A DNA stretch of 64,000 nt, taken from Marsupella aquatica. Taxonomy: Eukaryota; Marchantiophyta. The stretch spans positions 19,282,001 through 19,346,000 of the forward strand of contig OZ316894.1 in NCBI GenBank assembly GCA_973895155.1. Direction: 5' to 3'. Position 1 is the first letter of the stretch. The number at the start of each line of letters is the position of its first letter. The position numbers were made by a program, and so were the translations under genes. Below are positions 43,976-55,484 of this stretch, piece by piece. Below the pieces are notes generated by a model. The model saw only the letters and a program-made list of their open reading frames with translations, had not been told where the DNA came from and ran no database searches.

Positions 43976-46900
43976 ATTCTCAAGGAAAGTTACATTTTGT
44001 TATCTTAAGCACACTAAAATGGTAAAAACGCCAGTGAGAACTGTAACTCTTTTTTGGGCTGTGGCAGGTGGCAAAGGGGACAGACGTGCTATTGTGCTAA
44101 GCTAAACTACATTCGAACTGAAAGACTGCACATATGTATATACTAATGAAGTGGCAATATGGCATTGTGGGCCATCAGGCTCTAAAAAAAGAGGGCTTTA
44201 GCTCAAGTGTTGAGGAACATTTATTGCCCATAATCCCACCCATAATTGTGCCCTACTGTAGGTGTTAATACGTTAAAAGCTTAAAAGATTTTATAATTGT
44301 TATTATTTATAGTAAAATCAGAGAAATAAACTCAATAAATAAATAAAATAATTCTGCAATCATGTGTATAACATTCGTCTCCATAAAGCATCCAAAAGTA
44401 CAGGGAGAAAAATCATGAAGGGCATTAATAAACTCAAGATACTCTGGTCTCATCATCCCAAGGAAGATATTGTTCCTTTCCTTAACTATCGTTAATGGCT
44501 TGAAAGAGCTAGAAAATAGGTTCTTGGAATTGGGCTGAAGATTCACCTTCATGAAAGGTTCAAGATTCTTCTGAGTCTATTAATATTTTATAGTTCAGAA
44601 CGTTTTGGATTGCACTTTTAAACGCAGATCCCCTCTCATAAGATTCTTTAGCTCTTACAGATAATGAAATAGAAGGAACTCTTTGTATAGCTCTCTCGTG
44701 ACTAGCCTGACTGCCCAATTTGAAAAGGTAAATAGAAATGAGGACATTGAAGTCCTTTGCCCATTCCCCTATTTGCGAGTTAGATTGGGCCATTTTCAAA
44801 GGCTCACCCTAGCCCCAATTCTCATTGTCCACCCTTACCCCAACTTCCCTTATGCCCAACGAGTCATGGTCTTAAAGTTCACTCTAGATAGTAGTCTTTT
44901 GACAGTAGGATTTCCTTGTAATAGTAGGTTCTTCTTGCAATTGCATATAAAAAGTAGCAGCTAGATACGCAAAAGGAACAATATTCAGTAATATAACAAA
45001 ATAATTGAGTTTATCAAGATATGAAAAATACACCAACCTGTGAGCACATGCCTACACCATTACCAAGTTTAATGGTATGTAACCAATAGGTGGGAGAACA
45101 TCAATCTTATTTATAAAGCTTCAACTACAAGCTAGAGTTGGGGCTTAGGCTTCTAGAGTGAAGCCTCTAGACCCTAACTTGATGGCTCATCATGTAGGTG
45201 GATGGGAAAATTCATGACTATATGATATATGTTAAATGATAATCATGTATTTTTTTGGTCATAATTTATATTTATATTACAAAATGAGCTCTATGGTCTC
45301 ACCATAACATGTATCTATGTTAGCGAAAGAGGAATATGAATAGAAAAGAGTATGATATGTTATGAATGATTATTAAAATAATGATAACCTTCAAAAAATG
45401 TGAACAAGGAATATATTTTGGTGACATTTTTATTGTACTCCTTGTTATTCACGTTCAAAGAACGAGTAGCTGGGGCTAGTCTACTTAAATTGAAATCAAC
45501 ATAAAAACAAAAACTTCTACATGCAGTCTAAAGCACCATAAGAGCGAGCAGAAAAGGGTATGGTCTAGACTAATTTCCTAGAATAAAATGTGATCAGTAC
45601 AATGTGGAGTTTTAATGGCTTCCTACCAGAAGACATTCACGTGAAAGAACTGAAATTGAGAAGTGAAATAGATTTAGATTAGATAAAAACCCAGATGACC
45701 AAGAAAAAGATGAGATGATGCACGAGACAAAAGTTAATATGATCAAAGTAAAATATGTCAAAAATCCAGTCAAAACTCTATTTAGAGTGGACATATTTTC
45801 CTTTCTCTTCCTCTTTTTTTTAAGGGTTACACTTGCTTTTCTTTTTCCTTGTTTGGTGTATATCCTTTTTGGACCTCTTTTTCTTCCCTTTCATTGTACT
45901 TTTTTTTCCCTGATTTATAAATGGTGGTGGACGTTTTAGATGTTTGGTTGTTTAAAGCACTCATCAGGTATATCATGGTCAATCCTGATGTCAATTGATT
46001 CTACTTAGGAGCCCTATGCCTGTGCAGCGCACACGGCGCATAGAGGGCCAGCCCATAGGGAGTTGGACTGGGGCATTTATAGGGCAGAGGGAAGCACATA
46101 TGTGTCCGGGTGCACATTTCCTCCATCAATGGTCAAGGGAAACAGTCAATCAAATCCAACGGTTGTGTATCTTTAATTTCCCGCCCATGAGCTTTTTTGT
46201 ATTGGAACAAACGACAAACAAAGATGGAATCCCTTATTATAGTTGTAGATTTATGCTAAAGGGCCCCACATAGTGTCCATGTTGTTGAGTGCCCCAAGAA
46301 CAGTAGCCAAGCATCTATGCTTTCCATTGCCACCCTCTTTAATTTTGCAAATTCGCTTTCTATCCTACTTTGTGGTCCTTCTTTGAGTGTTGTGGGTGTT
46401 GAGATGAGATATTCTTCTCCTCAAGTAGATGGACTTGCCCTACACCAGCCTATCCCAGAAAATATTTATGGGCGAAGATCTGGTTCCATGGGATCTCATC
46501 TACAAGCCAAGGTTGGTCCCATATAAGGCTCCACCAAGTCCCGTGATTGACAAGTGCGTCATGGCACATGGCACCTTAAGTGAGGAGGGGTGGAAGAGCC
46601 ACCCACACTGCCTACTATAGTTAATGTTACTACAAACGGAAACAGTATGACACTTTAAATAGTGTGAGAATATGTGTAGAAGAATATAAATAAAGCTCAA
46701 ATAACACTATTTATGGAACATACTAACATAACACAAAAATCAGTGAGTCCTATGAAAACACACAATATAATTTTTTATGAATGAATGAGTAATGGGAATC
46801 TAATGGTTAAATAGTTAGGCTCTCTTGACTTAATGTACATTGTGTCTATGCTATTGTCCAAAAATCAACCAATTCCATACCATTTTCAACTCAGATTTTT

Positions 46901-48018
46901 CACAACCAAAAACAACATTCATGGTTTCATGCAACTTACCATTTTTGGTATCAATAGCCACACCACAAATAATGAGCTGAATTCCATGAATGGTGTTAGT
47001 TGTAACTCTGACTAAATCACTTGCAATTGTTAGCAAGACTATTTCAAGAGGGATTCAAAATTTCCAGAGCTACACAACTGCTATTTAATTAAAAAAAAAT
47101 TTTAATTTTTTTTTAAATTTTTATTAGTAACTGTTATTAGTAACACTAACTACAACAAATACTGTAGCTAGAAGTCAAGATGCCTTATGGTCTCCCAAAA
47201 ACAATGAGATCGTGTGAATAAAATGTATTAAAGCTCTACATGGCTTAAATCTGTGCAAGGGCATTTTGAGATTTGTGCTCTTCTTGTGGGTTAATAAAAA
47301 ATGTAATATCTCAATTTGCATGAAATTTGGATTTGTCATGTGGAGAAAGAAGACAAAGCCCAAGAAATGGTAGGAGTGAAAGATCCTTCATAGTCGCAAG
47401 TGTGTAAACTCCTTGTTACCATGGGCACTGTGTGGGCTCGAAGACCCCCCAAAATGAGGGCTTTAAGCAAAAACTACCCCCTTGATTGGGTCATTGGCCT
47501 GAAGGATTGTGTCCCCTTGGGCACCTTTTGTTCTTTAACAGTTACTTTGAAATATATATACTTACAACTTACCATCATTCCTCAATTTTCTTCAGCTTTA
47601 TTTTATTGGTGATCACACTTATCTATAGCTTGAAATAAACACCTATGGTACAGGTTTTTTTTATGGCACAAAAGCGTTTCATCTACACTAGATTTGTATA
47701 GGATCCTAAACCTACACAAACTCCAACCCTCTTCACACATAGTTTAAGGACTAACTACTTAGCTAGAGGGTTATCATATGTAGTGCCAATAACACAATGC
47801 CCTGGATGCATTGCACAGAAATGTGGAGGTGAGGCAAAGCAGAGCAGGCCCAAAGCAGGTGAGAGAAGGAACTGTTTCTCTCCAATCATGTTGTGGATAC
47901 TGAAGGCTTGTTATTTTGGCTGGGTGGCTGTTCTTGTCACTCAGTCTGGTCTATGCTGTTGTTAGTCAAGTGATTTGAGGGGGGGGGGGGGAGCGGGAGG
48001 AGTACAAACCATATATAA
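43976..48018. other. AT-rich non-coding DNA
   Basis: No gene was seen; the ORFs are short and overlap on both strands. The block around 45145-45180 (AGGCTTCTAGAGTGAAGCCTC, with TCTAGA again after it) is a relative of motifs at 16.9 kb and 53.3 kb. A run of about ten G lies near 47980. Confidence 0.45.
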
Positions 48019-48033
48019 GAGCATCTCCACCGG
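48019..48033 (+). repeat. PIF/Harbinger left terminal inverted repeat
   Basis: GAGCATCTCCACCGG directly follows TAA. It is an exact reverse complement of the right end. Confidence 0.95.
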
Positions 48034-48400
48034 GACCCGCAAACAGCCCCACAACCTCCATACGCTGCAAGTAGTGGCTATTCTTGCCTGCGAGCCTCAC
48101 CACCACCACCCCGCAACCTCTATTTAGGTTTCAGGCTCCCCTAAAATTGGTCACCTTAACCACAACATTTGGTAGCATTCGCGGTCGGGGGCCAAAACCC
48201 CCATTTTGAGCGCCAGGCGCGGGGCCAAGCGAATTGACGATGCAGACTGTTGCACGCATCGCCATCCTAGGTTGGGTGGGAAAGAATTCCCGCTTGACCA
48301 TTTTTGCACAGTCAACTGACAATTGTCGTGCGAGCCAGAAAATCCTCGTGCAAAAGCACTGTTGCACGATCCTCGTGCCCATCTTGATCAACACAGAATC

Positions 48401-49530
48401 ATGGCGACCACTCGAGGGAAAAATTATATGGAAAGTGAGTTGAAGCAACTATGCTATAGTGTGCCTCATGTTTTGCAAGATCCTGTCATTGGAACTGGCC
48501 AGAGAGCTGAGAAATTTTGGGATTGAGTAGCAGAGCATTACCATAGGAACAAGGGTTGGGAGTTTGATTGAGAACAAGGGGAAGAAATCACTCGAAGGCA
48601 AGTGGTCTGACATCAAGCATGATGTTCAAAATTTTTTGAGAACAAGGGGAAGAAATCACTCAAAGGCAATTGACTGTCTGACATCAAGCATGATGTTCAA
48701 AAATTTATAGGAGCATACCAGCAAGTTGATAGTAGACAAGTTTTGTGAATGAATGTTGAAGTCACATTCAAATTTGCCAAGGAGCTATACAAGGAGCTAG
48801 AATCATCCTATTTAAGAAAAAGATTTTTGCTTCTGATTGATGCTACTACATTCTAAAGGATTGCCCGGGGTTTATGAGTCTAGAGAACAACATACCGAAA
48901 TGGAAGAGCAAGTCACAACCGTCGAGACAAAAATTCACCCTACAATGACAGCCCCGTTGCAAAGGTGGTTGAACTTGATTCAGACAATTCTCTAGGCAAA
49001 AATGGAGATGACATGAGTCCAATCAAGGTTCAAGCAGAAAAAGGCCAATAGGAAATCAAGCTGCAAAGGAAGAGCTTAAGAGGAGGAAGAGCCATGATGA
49101 TGCATTTAAAATGTCAGCATTGGCTCAAAAAGAAATGGTAGTTGCCAACACTATCAGGTCTCTTGCATACCAAAAACAATTCAGCTTTGGCTATGCTTTG
49201 GCTGCCTACAGAGCACATGAGTCCACAAATGCACAAGCTATGGGAGTCCGATTGGAAATAGGCTGAATCTATTAAATTGATTCAAAGGTTGTCACAGCAA
49301 AATGCATCACTTGTATAAACTATTGGGCCATCCTCCATACCTGCCAACAATTTGAGTGTTCCACCTCCAATTTTAGTGGATTCATCTTTGCCTGAATCAC
49401 TAGTTCCAACTCCACTGCCCACCGAGGATCCCCGCAAGGATCCTTCAAATGATCTTGAAGTTGCATGGCTTGCATAGGAAGTAGATCCATTTGCAGGTCC
49501 AAAAGGTGCAACAATTTTGTAATGCGGATC
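48401..49530 (+). pseudogene. SANT/NAM-associated-type ORF of the Harbinger element, broken
   Basis: The frame starts MATTRGKNYMESELKQLCYS (ATG near 48401), followed by HVLQDPVIGTGQRAEKFWD and a stop. Later pieces include SKWSDIKHDVQKFIGAYQQV and RPIGNQAAKEELKRRKS, which match the plant PIF-associated ORF1 type (trihelix/SANT-like with a NAM-associated C-terminus). Multiple stops and frameshifts are present. A 68-bp tandem duplication (48568-48703) repeats the SDIKHDVQ region and by itself breaks the frame. Confidence 0.82.
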
Positions 49531-49980
49531 ATCCGTTACTAAAATAAAAAGCTTGTTGTTTGTAATTTAGCAAAGTGTACAATGAGTTTCAATATGTTAA
49601 TTTAGTCATTTGCACTTGCGGTCCAATTCAATCAGGGTTGCACCATTCAGACCTACAGTCCAATCGGGAATCCAATTCAATGAACTGTGCACATTCACAC
49701 AATAAAAAAAGCCAGAGAATTGACAGTACTTCCATTTGATTCATAATTTTCCGTTTCAAAAATGGCCAGACCAAGTAGTCCATGGCAGTCATAGTTACAA
49801 GCTCACAGAATGAGCAAAATGTGCAAGTGGAACTAAAAAAAACCTAAGCCTCACTACACTGTGCCAAAAATTCAGTTTCAAGCTGAAATAGAAACCTGGA
49901 ATTGCTCCATGACAAGGATGCTATTGATCATTATTAATGAAATGCAATCCTAGTACCAGTCCCAGTCCCCAGCCATCTCA

Positions 49981-50320
49981 TCATGAATCAGGCTCCTCCA
50001 CATTCCTGCCCTTCAACTTTGTCTGCTCCAATGCAATAGAGCCTGAAGAGCCCTCCTTTGGAGCCTTTGTGGGCATCTCCACAATAGCTGACCTCTCGAC
50101 CCGATCCTCCATAGCCTTGCCCTTCACAAGCTCCACCTCCACCTCTTTGCCGTGTGCATCAAGTTCATTCCTGGCCCTCAACATCAACAGGGCTAGGTGC
50201 CTATATCGAACCTCCATTCTGTCATCATTAGAGTCCCACAATGTGGACTATTTGCTCTTCTACTTCTCCACAACAACGTGCTATTTACCCTTTCTTGACT
50301 TCTTGGTGGGAGGCATGATG
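49981..50320 (-). pseudogene. Small ORF of the Harbinger element, broken
   Basis: On the minus strand a start MPPTKKSRKGK (near 50316) runs into stops. The frame DDRMEVRYRHLALLMLRARN continues to 49981. It is downstream of the transposase relic on the same strand. I do not recognise a domain; it may be a second accessory protein or part of a diverged ORF1. Confidence 0.5.
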
Positions 50321-50855
50321 CAAACAAGAAACCGACCTGTGGTGAGGGACCTGTGGCGAGGGAGCGAATCCAGACACTGACAATCGAGCGGGCGATCAAG
50401 AGCTCGGGTGAAGGAAGTGCGAGCTTCAATTCCTCACTCCACACTGAAATTGAAATTGTCCGAAAGCCCAAAAAACCCAAATGGGGTGCCCACAAAGAAA
50501 GCACAAACTGGAATGAATGAATAAATGAGCCTGAGGTGCAACAACTCTACCATGCACGAACAAACGGAAAAGCTGTGGGAACTGGGCTATACAAAGTGTG
50601 TGAAGGGAATTGTACAAAGTGTGCAAGTATTTTGTACAAATTGCACAAAATAAATGTGAAAGACACTTATATAACTCACCTGAACGTCAATTTGCACAAC
50701 CGGCCCCCTTTGAATTCCATAAATGGTCCACAAGGTCATTCCTTAGCTGGAGATAGGACCCTTTGTAATGAATTTGCTTGGTAGCTTCCAAGAATTGCAA
50801 CCATGGCATCAAATCTCTTCTCACTGCTCTATGGTGGACGAATGACCAAGTATGG

Positions 50856-52024
50856 AGTGAGTTTAGGGTTTGATCAAATCTCTTCTCTCTCATCCTCCAG
50901 TATTATGTTGTGCAAGATCACACAGGCCATTAAAATGTTTGTGAGGTTAGCCACAAACCAAGACCGTGCAGGCCTTTTTACAATTTCAAATTTGGCTTGC
51001 AAAACTCCCAAAGCCCTCTCCACATCTTTCCTAGCAACTTCCTGGCATTTAGCAAAACTATATATGCCTCAATTTTTCAGACTGCGGTACATGCACAGTG
51101 GAAATAAACATAGACCACTCAGGGTATATACCATCGACCAACAAGTAGGCTTGATTGTATTGTACTCCATTGACTTGAAATGGGACCTTGGCAGATTCAT
51201 TTGCCAACTACTCATTCATAATGGAGACTTATCTAGAACAGTGATGTCATTATTTCCTCCAGCTAGGCCAAAAAAAGCATGCCAAATCCACAACTCCTGA
51301 TCAGCAATTGCCTCTAAAACGAGGGACTTTGCTTTGTCCTTGTCTTGGCATTGACCCTGCCAAGCTACATGGCAGTTTTTCCACTCCCAATGCATGCAGT
51401 CCAAGGACCCAAACATCCCGAAAAACCTTCTTTGTTTGTTTATTCCAAGATTTCTTTTCCAATCCTCCCCTGTTGGCTTTCTCAAATAAATTGGTTCATA
51501 AATTGTCTGATAGCTGTCACAAACTTGTATAGAGACTCAAGTGCTGTTGTTTCAGCAATCCTACAATATTCATCTATTGCATCCGTCCCCATACCATATG
51601 CAAGTTGTCTGAGAGCTGCAGTGATTTTCTGATGAGGAGAAAGACCAGGTTGTCCCGTTGCATCAAATTAAATAATTGTCATGTGCTCAAACAGCTGAGA
51701 GAATTTTATTGAATAACCTAGAACTCATACAATACCTCCTTCTGAATTTCAGTTCATCATATATGTAGGATTCTTAGCAAAGTAGTCATTCCATAGATAC
51801 TATGCACCTTTGCCTCTCCTCCTGTCCACATTTGGAGCTTTGCTTGGCCTAGACCCTCCATGCTTTCTCTTTCTTGATGCCCCTTGTACAATGGATTGGA
51901 TTGACAATTGTCCACTGACAAAAATCTGCCCCCCCAGAAATTGTGCTCCTCTTCCCACACTTCTTTGTCTTCCTCTATCAATTTGAACAAGTTGTCCCTC
52001 CATATTTTTGTGGTAGCCATGACA
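50856..52024 (-). pseudogene. PIF/Harbinger transposase (DDE), frameshifted
   Basis: On the minus strand the pieces read in order: an N-terminal MATTKIWRDNLFKLIEED, then LSPHQKITAALRQLAYGMGT, FFGMFGSLDCMHWEWKNC, DQELWIWHAFFGLAGGNNDI, VPFQVNGVQYNQAYLLVDGI, KDVERALGVLQAKFEIVK and ACVILHNIILEDERE. These are the signature blocks of plant PIF/Harbinger transposases, including the catalytic Asp of the GSLDCMHW block. Several frame changes (including near 51490 and 51210) and stop codons prevent a complete protein. Confidence 0.93.
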
Positions 52025-52281
52025 ATGAACAAGTGCACAAGAGCTCAACACATGCGAGTAGGAGCTACAATCAATCATATCAAGAACCGGTGTGTCTGTG
52101 AGAGAAACGCAATCCTGATATTTCCTGGTGTGTTGTTTATTTGGCACGATGTTGCTTACAAAATGGGGGCTTATTTTTGGGGGATGCGGGTGGAGATTGC
52201 CTTAAATGGACTTGGCCCTAAATTCTTGGGACCTGCAAACAGCCTGCCAAATTTTGCCGATAGCGGCGGTGTTATGCCAAA

Positions 52282-52296
52282 CCGGTGGAGATGCTC
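52282..52296 (-). repeat. PIF/Harbinger right terminal inverted repeat
   Basis: CCGGTGGAGATGCTC is immediately followed by TAA, the target duplication. Confidence 0.95.
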
Positions 52297-52299
52297 TAA

Positions 52300-53285
52300 G
52301 AGAATGGAATTGGAACTCCTCTCCATACATGTCCAAAACTCACAATTATCTTGAAGAGCAATCGAATAGCGATTGATGCCAATCAAACACAATCCTGCCC
52401 GATGCAATCCATGTTATGTACACACAACCTAGACAGCCACACCATAGCTGCTACAGCTTGTGCTCGAAAGGCTCAACATCAAAAGATGAGATCTTTAAGC
52501 CAAGACAAAAGGATAACTATCCGGCCCTCACAAACATACACTACCCTTAAAACATTTAGATAACACACATGAATATGAAAGTCTCAACCCTACATAGTCT
52601 GATATCCTATACTACCACTTATAATGATGTGAGAAGAGAGAGAATTTGCAAAAATAATGAAGACGGACACAATGGCAATAAGTCTGCCAGTCCAAAAAGT
52701 GCTAGTAAAGGCAAATTAATGTTGGCAAGGCCTCACAAACGGTAGGCTCCCATGCCCCAAAATGAAATGCCCATAGTGAATTGGAAAGAAGTAACTATGT
52801 GGATGACTATGTGGGGAAACCTCTCACATGGAAACTTATCGAAGAAAACTTCTAAAATGAACTCTAGATCACGAGGCAAAATGGCAGGCAAACACCCCTC
52901 CAGACTCCGACGAGGAGCATGCTGCTACTCCCCTCAACTGAGCACAGTATTGCTCTCAGGTTTGATACCTCAGCCTAGCAGCAGTGGCTTCAAGTTTGAA
53001 AAGGTACCTTGCATCCTCCCTCTCCAGCTGAACATTGATAGCATCCACATTGTTCTGGACTGCATCCTCCAGGCTTCAAAGGTGCTGGTACTTAGACTCA
53101 GCTGGAAAGCCAGAGAACAACACACAGACTCTTAATCAAGTGACCCAAGAGGTTGCCTGGTCTCTCATCTTCATCTCCATCATTCATCATAGCTTTAGAG
53201 GCCATCCACAAAAATATAATTGTATGTAATACAGTGCAATCAAAACTAAGCTAAAAGCTAAGACAAAGGCCTAGTGTAATCTATA
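52300..53285. other. Non-coding; possible coiled-coil relic on the minus strand
   Basis: Around 53095-52940 (minus) one frame reads LEDAVQNNVDAINVQLERED, then LFKLEATAARLRYQ, before a stop. Its heptad-like, charged composition looks like a fragment of a coiled-coil protein. I cannot name it and see no further exons. Confidence 0.3.
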
Positions 53286-53385
53286 GTGAAACCTCTAGAC
53301 CATGACTATGGGGAACTAGTGAAGCCCCTAGACCATGACTATGGGGAACTAGTGAAGCCCCTAGACCATGACTATGGGGGCATCA
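53286..53385. repeat. 33-bp tandem repeat, 3 copies
   Basis: The phrase CTAGACCATGACTATGGGG occurs at 53295, 53328 and 53361, preceded by GTGAAGCCC or GTGAAACCT. The same words appear once each near 16.9 kb and 45.15 kb, so this is a locally amplified piece of a dispersed repeat. Confidence 0.88.
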
Positions 53386-55326
53386 CTACCGTTAAGCTAA
53401 GACTGAAAACAGACGCTACATGGTACTCACCATCTATTTACTAACAAAACTTGGGCATATTAGAAATATAGGCCTGCTCCAACGTTCGAAAAGAAGTACA
53501 TGGGATACCCACAAAAGTTTCAAAATGGAGGAGAGGGACCTTTTGGAAGCATAGATGCTTAAATATCTAATGTTTTTGGGGCAATTCCATTTACCGAGAC
53601 AAAGAATATCTCATCTTCATCTCATAACTATGACCCAGCCGCAACATATGAAAGATGGACCACAAAGTACGATTGACAGATGGGGAATTTGCAAAAGCAA
53701 GAAAGAGGTACACGAAGGAAAGCATAGATGCTTTCATTGCTTTGCCAATCTTCTTGGGGCACTCAACAGTGTGGACATTATGTGGGCCCTTGGGCATATT
53801 TTAGTTGGACTGACATTGGCACCGACCATTGGATGTACGTGATCAGATCCATGACAGCCAAAACGGTATATAAGGTTGCTCCACCTTTAAACAACCTTCT
53901 CCAGATGGTACTAAAAAGGTTTTTAAGACTATCCTATGTAGATAAATTAGTAGCAAAATTTTCTTTAGGATAACTAAAGATACAAGCATCCCCCAAAAGA
54001 AAGTAAAGTAGCTGGTCCCCTAATGTTTCTGGCTCAGCAAGATTATGCTATTAAAAAGGATTTTGAATCGTTCCTTTTTAGAATCGGGATGAATTTGTTG
54101 TTAATCACCTTAGAGCAAAAATAAATTAGTTTTGGACGACGCGCGTGGTACCTGTGCAGCCCTCTCCTCCCTCCTCATGGGCTTACACAGACTTTGTCCC
54201 ATTTTTCAAGTCCTCTCCCCATGTCATTTTCCTAGAAGAAAAGTGTTTAGCTTCTAAAATTTAGTGTGAATCCCTGTAAAAAAGTGGTGGGCATTTCACG
54301 GCTTCTCACAGAATGACTTTAGTTAATGACAAATAAGTCACTAAAAACTATAAACTTAGCCCAAACAAAACTGTGAGGAGTAGTTAAAGGGCAAAGGTTG
54401 AGATCACCCTCAAGTTTTTCTTCCTCACACTCCCCGGAAGAGATCTTGAGCCGAGATCTCTCTCCTTTATGACAAAATGCCATTTTAATATTGATTGAAT
54501 ATAAGACTAAAATCAACACATGAAGGATTGGAAAGTAAATATAAAGCTAGGGGGATCTAGGAGGAGTAAATTAGGCAAACTGAAACAAAAATATGTAACA
54601 AAAATATGTAGCAAAAAATCCCACTAAGACAAAGTAACCTGACAAGCCTCCTGAACCCGACTCCCGACTCCCGAACACAAGGTAACACTAAAATAACCGG
54701 TTTCAAATGATGGCTTTTGGAAAATTAGCAATAGTTTTCAAGTACTAGAAAATGTCTAGAGGTTATCCCAAAAGTGTGTCTATTAGAGTAAATTAATTTG
54801 TTCAGAGCTCTAGGCGTAGGATCTTATCCTAAAATTCTTACATTGTTAATAAGTCAAAATAGGCATGCATTAGGATGAACATGCTATATATCCTGCAGCA
54901 TCTAACCCACCCCTTTATGCTGTCACCCCATTGAGTTTTTATGGCCCTATTAGTAAATTTGTTTTTTACAGGGATCTTGAACTTTTCATAAGTATTCTGG
55001 ATCATCAAGGGCAGACAGCATTCTTTCTACTGTAGCTCTTTCAAATGATATTTAAGGGAGCGAATAAACTTTTCCGGGAGGCTGTTTTTGGGGTCACTCT
55101 TCAGCTTGTGCTCCATTCCATCAGTCATTCCCAAAATTAAGATATATTAGCCGTTTAATCTCCAAAATCTAGCGAGGGAAACATTTGGGTTGTTAGTTAC
55201 TTCGGCAACCCTCAACTTTCTGATTGGGAGTGGATGGCCATTAATGATTGTTTAGAGCTTCCTAGAATTTTACACATTCACCCCTCTTTGTCCCTAGCTC
55301 CTTGTGGCAAACGGGGTAGGCAGACT
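53386..55326. other. Non-coding DNA, no gene seen
   Basis: No ORF here has a recognisable domain or plausible splice context. The stretch near 54860-54895 (GATGAACATGCTATATATCC) echoes phrases near 6945 and 29412 that border repeat R1. Confidence 0.4.
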
Positions 55327-55484
55327 ACACTTCCTCTATGCTGTACCCTTTGTAAGAAAAGGTCATGGTGGTAAGGAGAGGAATCGAAGTTAACTCTAAA
55401 GCCAGATGACACTTCCTCTATGCTGTACCCTTTGTAAGAAAAGGTCATGGTGGCAAGGAGAGGAATCGAAGTTAACTCTGAAGC
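55327..55484. repeat. 82-bp period tandem duplication
   Basis: Two 76-bp units (55327-55402 and 55409-55484) starting ACACTTCCTCTATGCTGTAC and ending GAAGTTAACTCT(A/G)AAGC differ at only a few positions. Confidence 0.92.

Larger units (their letters stand above)
48019..52296. mobile_element. PIF/Harbinger DNA transposon, complete ends, dead genes
   Basis: The ends are perfect 15-bp inverted repeats GAGCATCTCCACCGG (48019-48033) and CCGGTGGAGATGCTC (52282-52296). They are flanked by TAA on both sides (48016-48018, 52297-52299), the family's 3-bp duplication. The 4278-bp element carries the two gene types expected: a minus-strand DDE transposase relic and a plus-strand SANT/NAM-like relic, plus a second small minus-strand ORF. 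All are interrupted, so the element could move only with help from another copy. A GGGACC(C/T)GCAAACAGCC motif is present near both ends in the same orientation. Confidence 0.95.
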
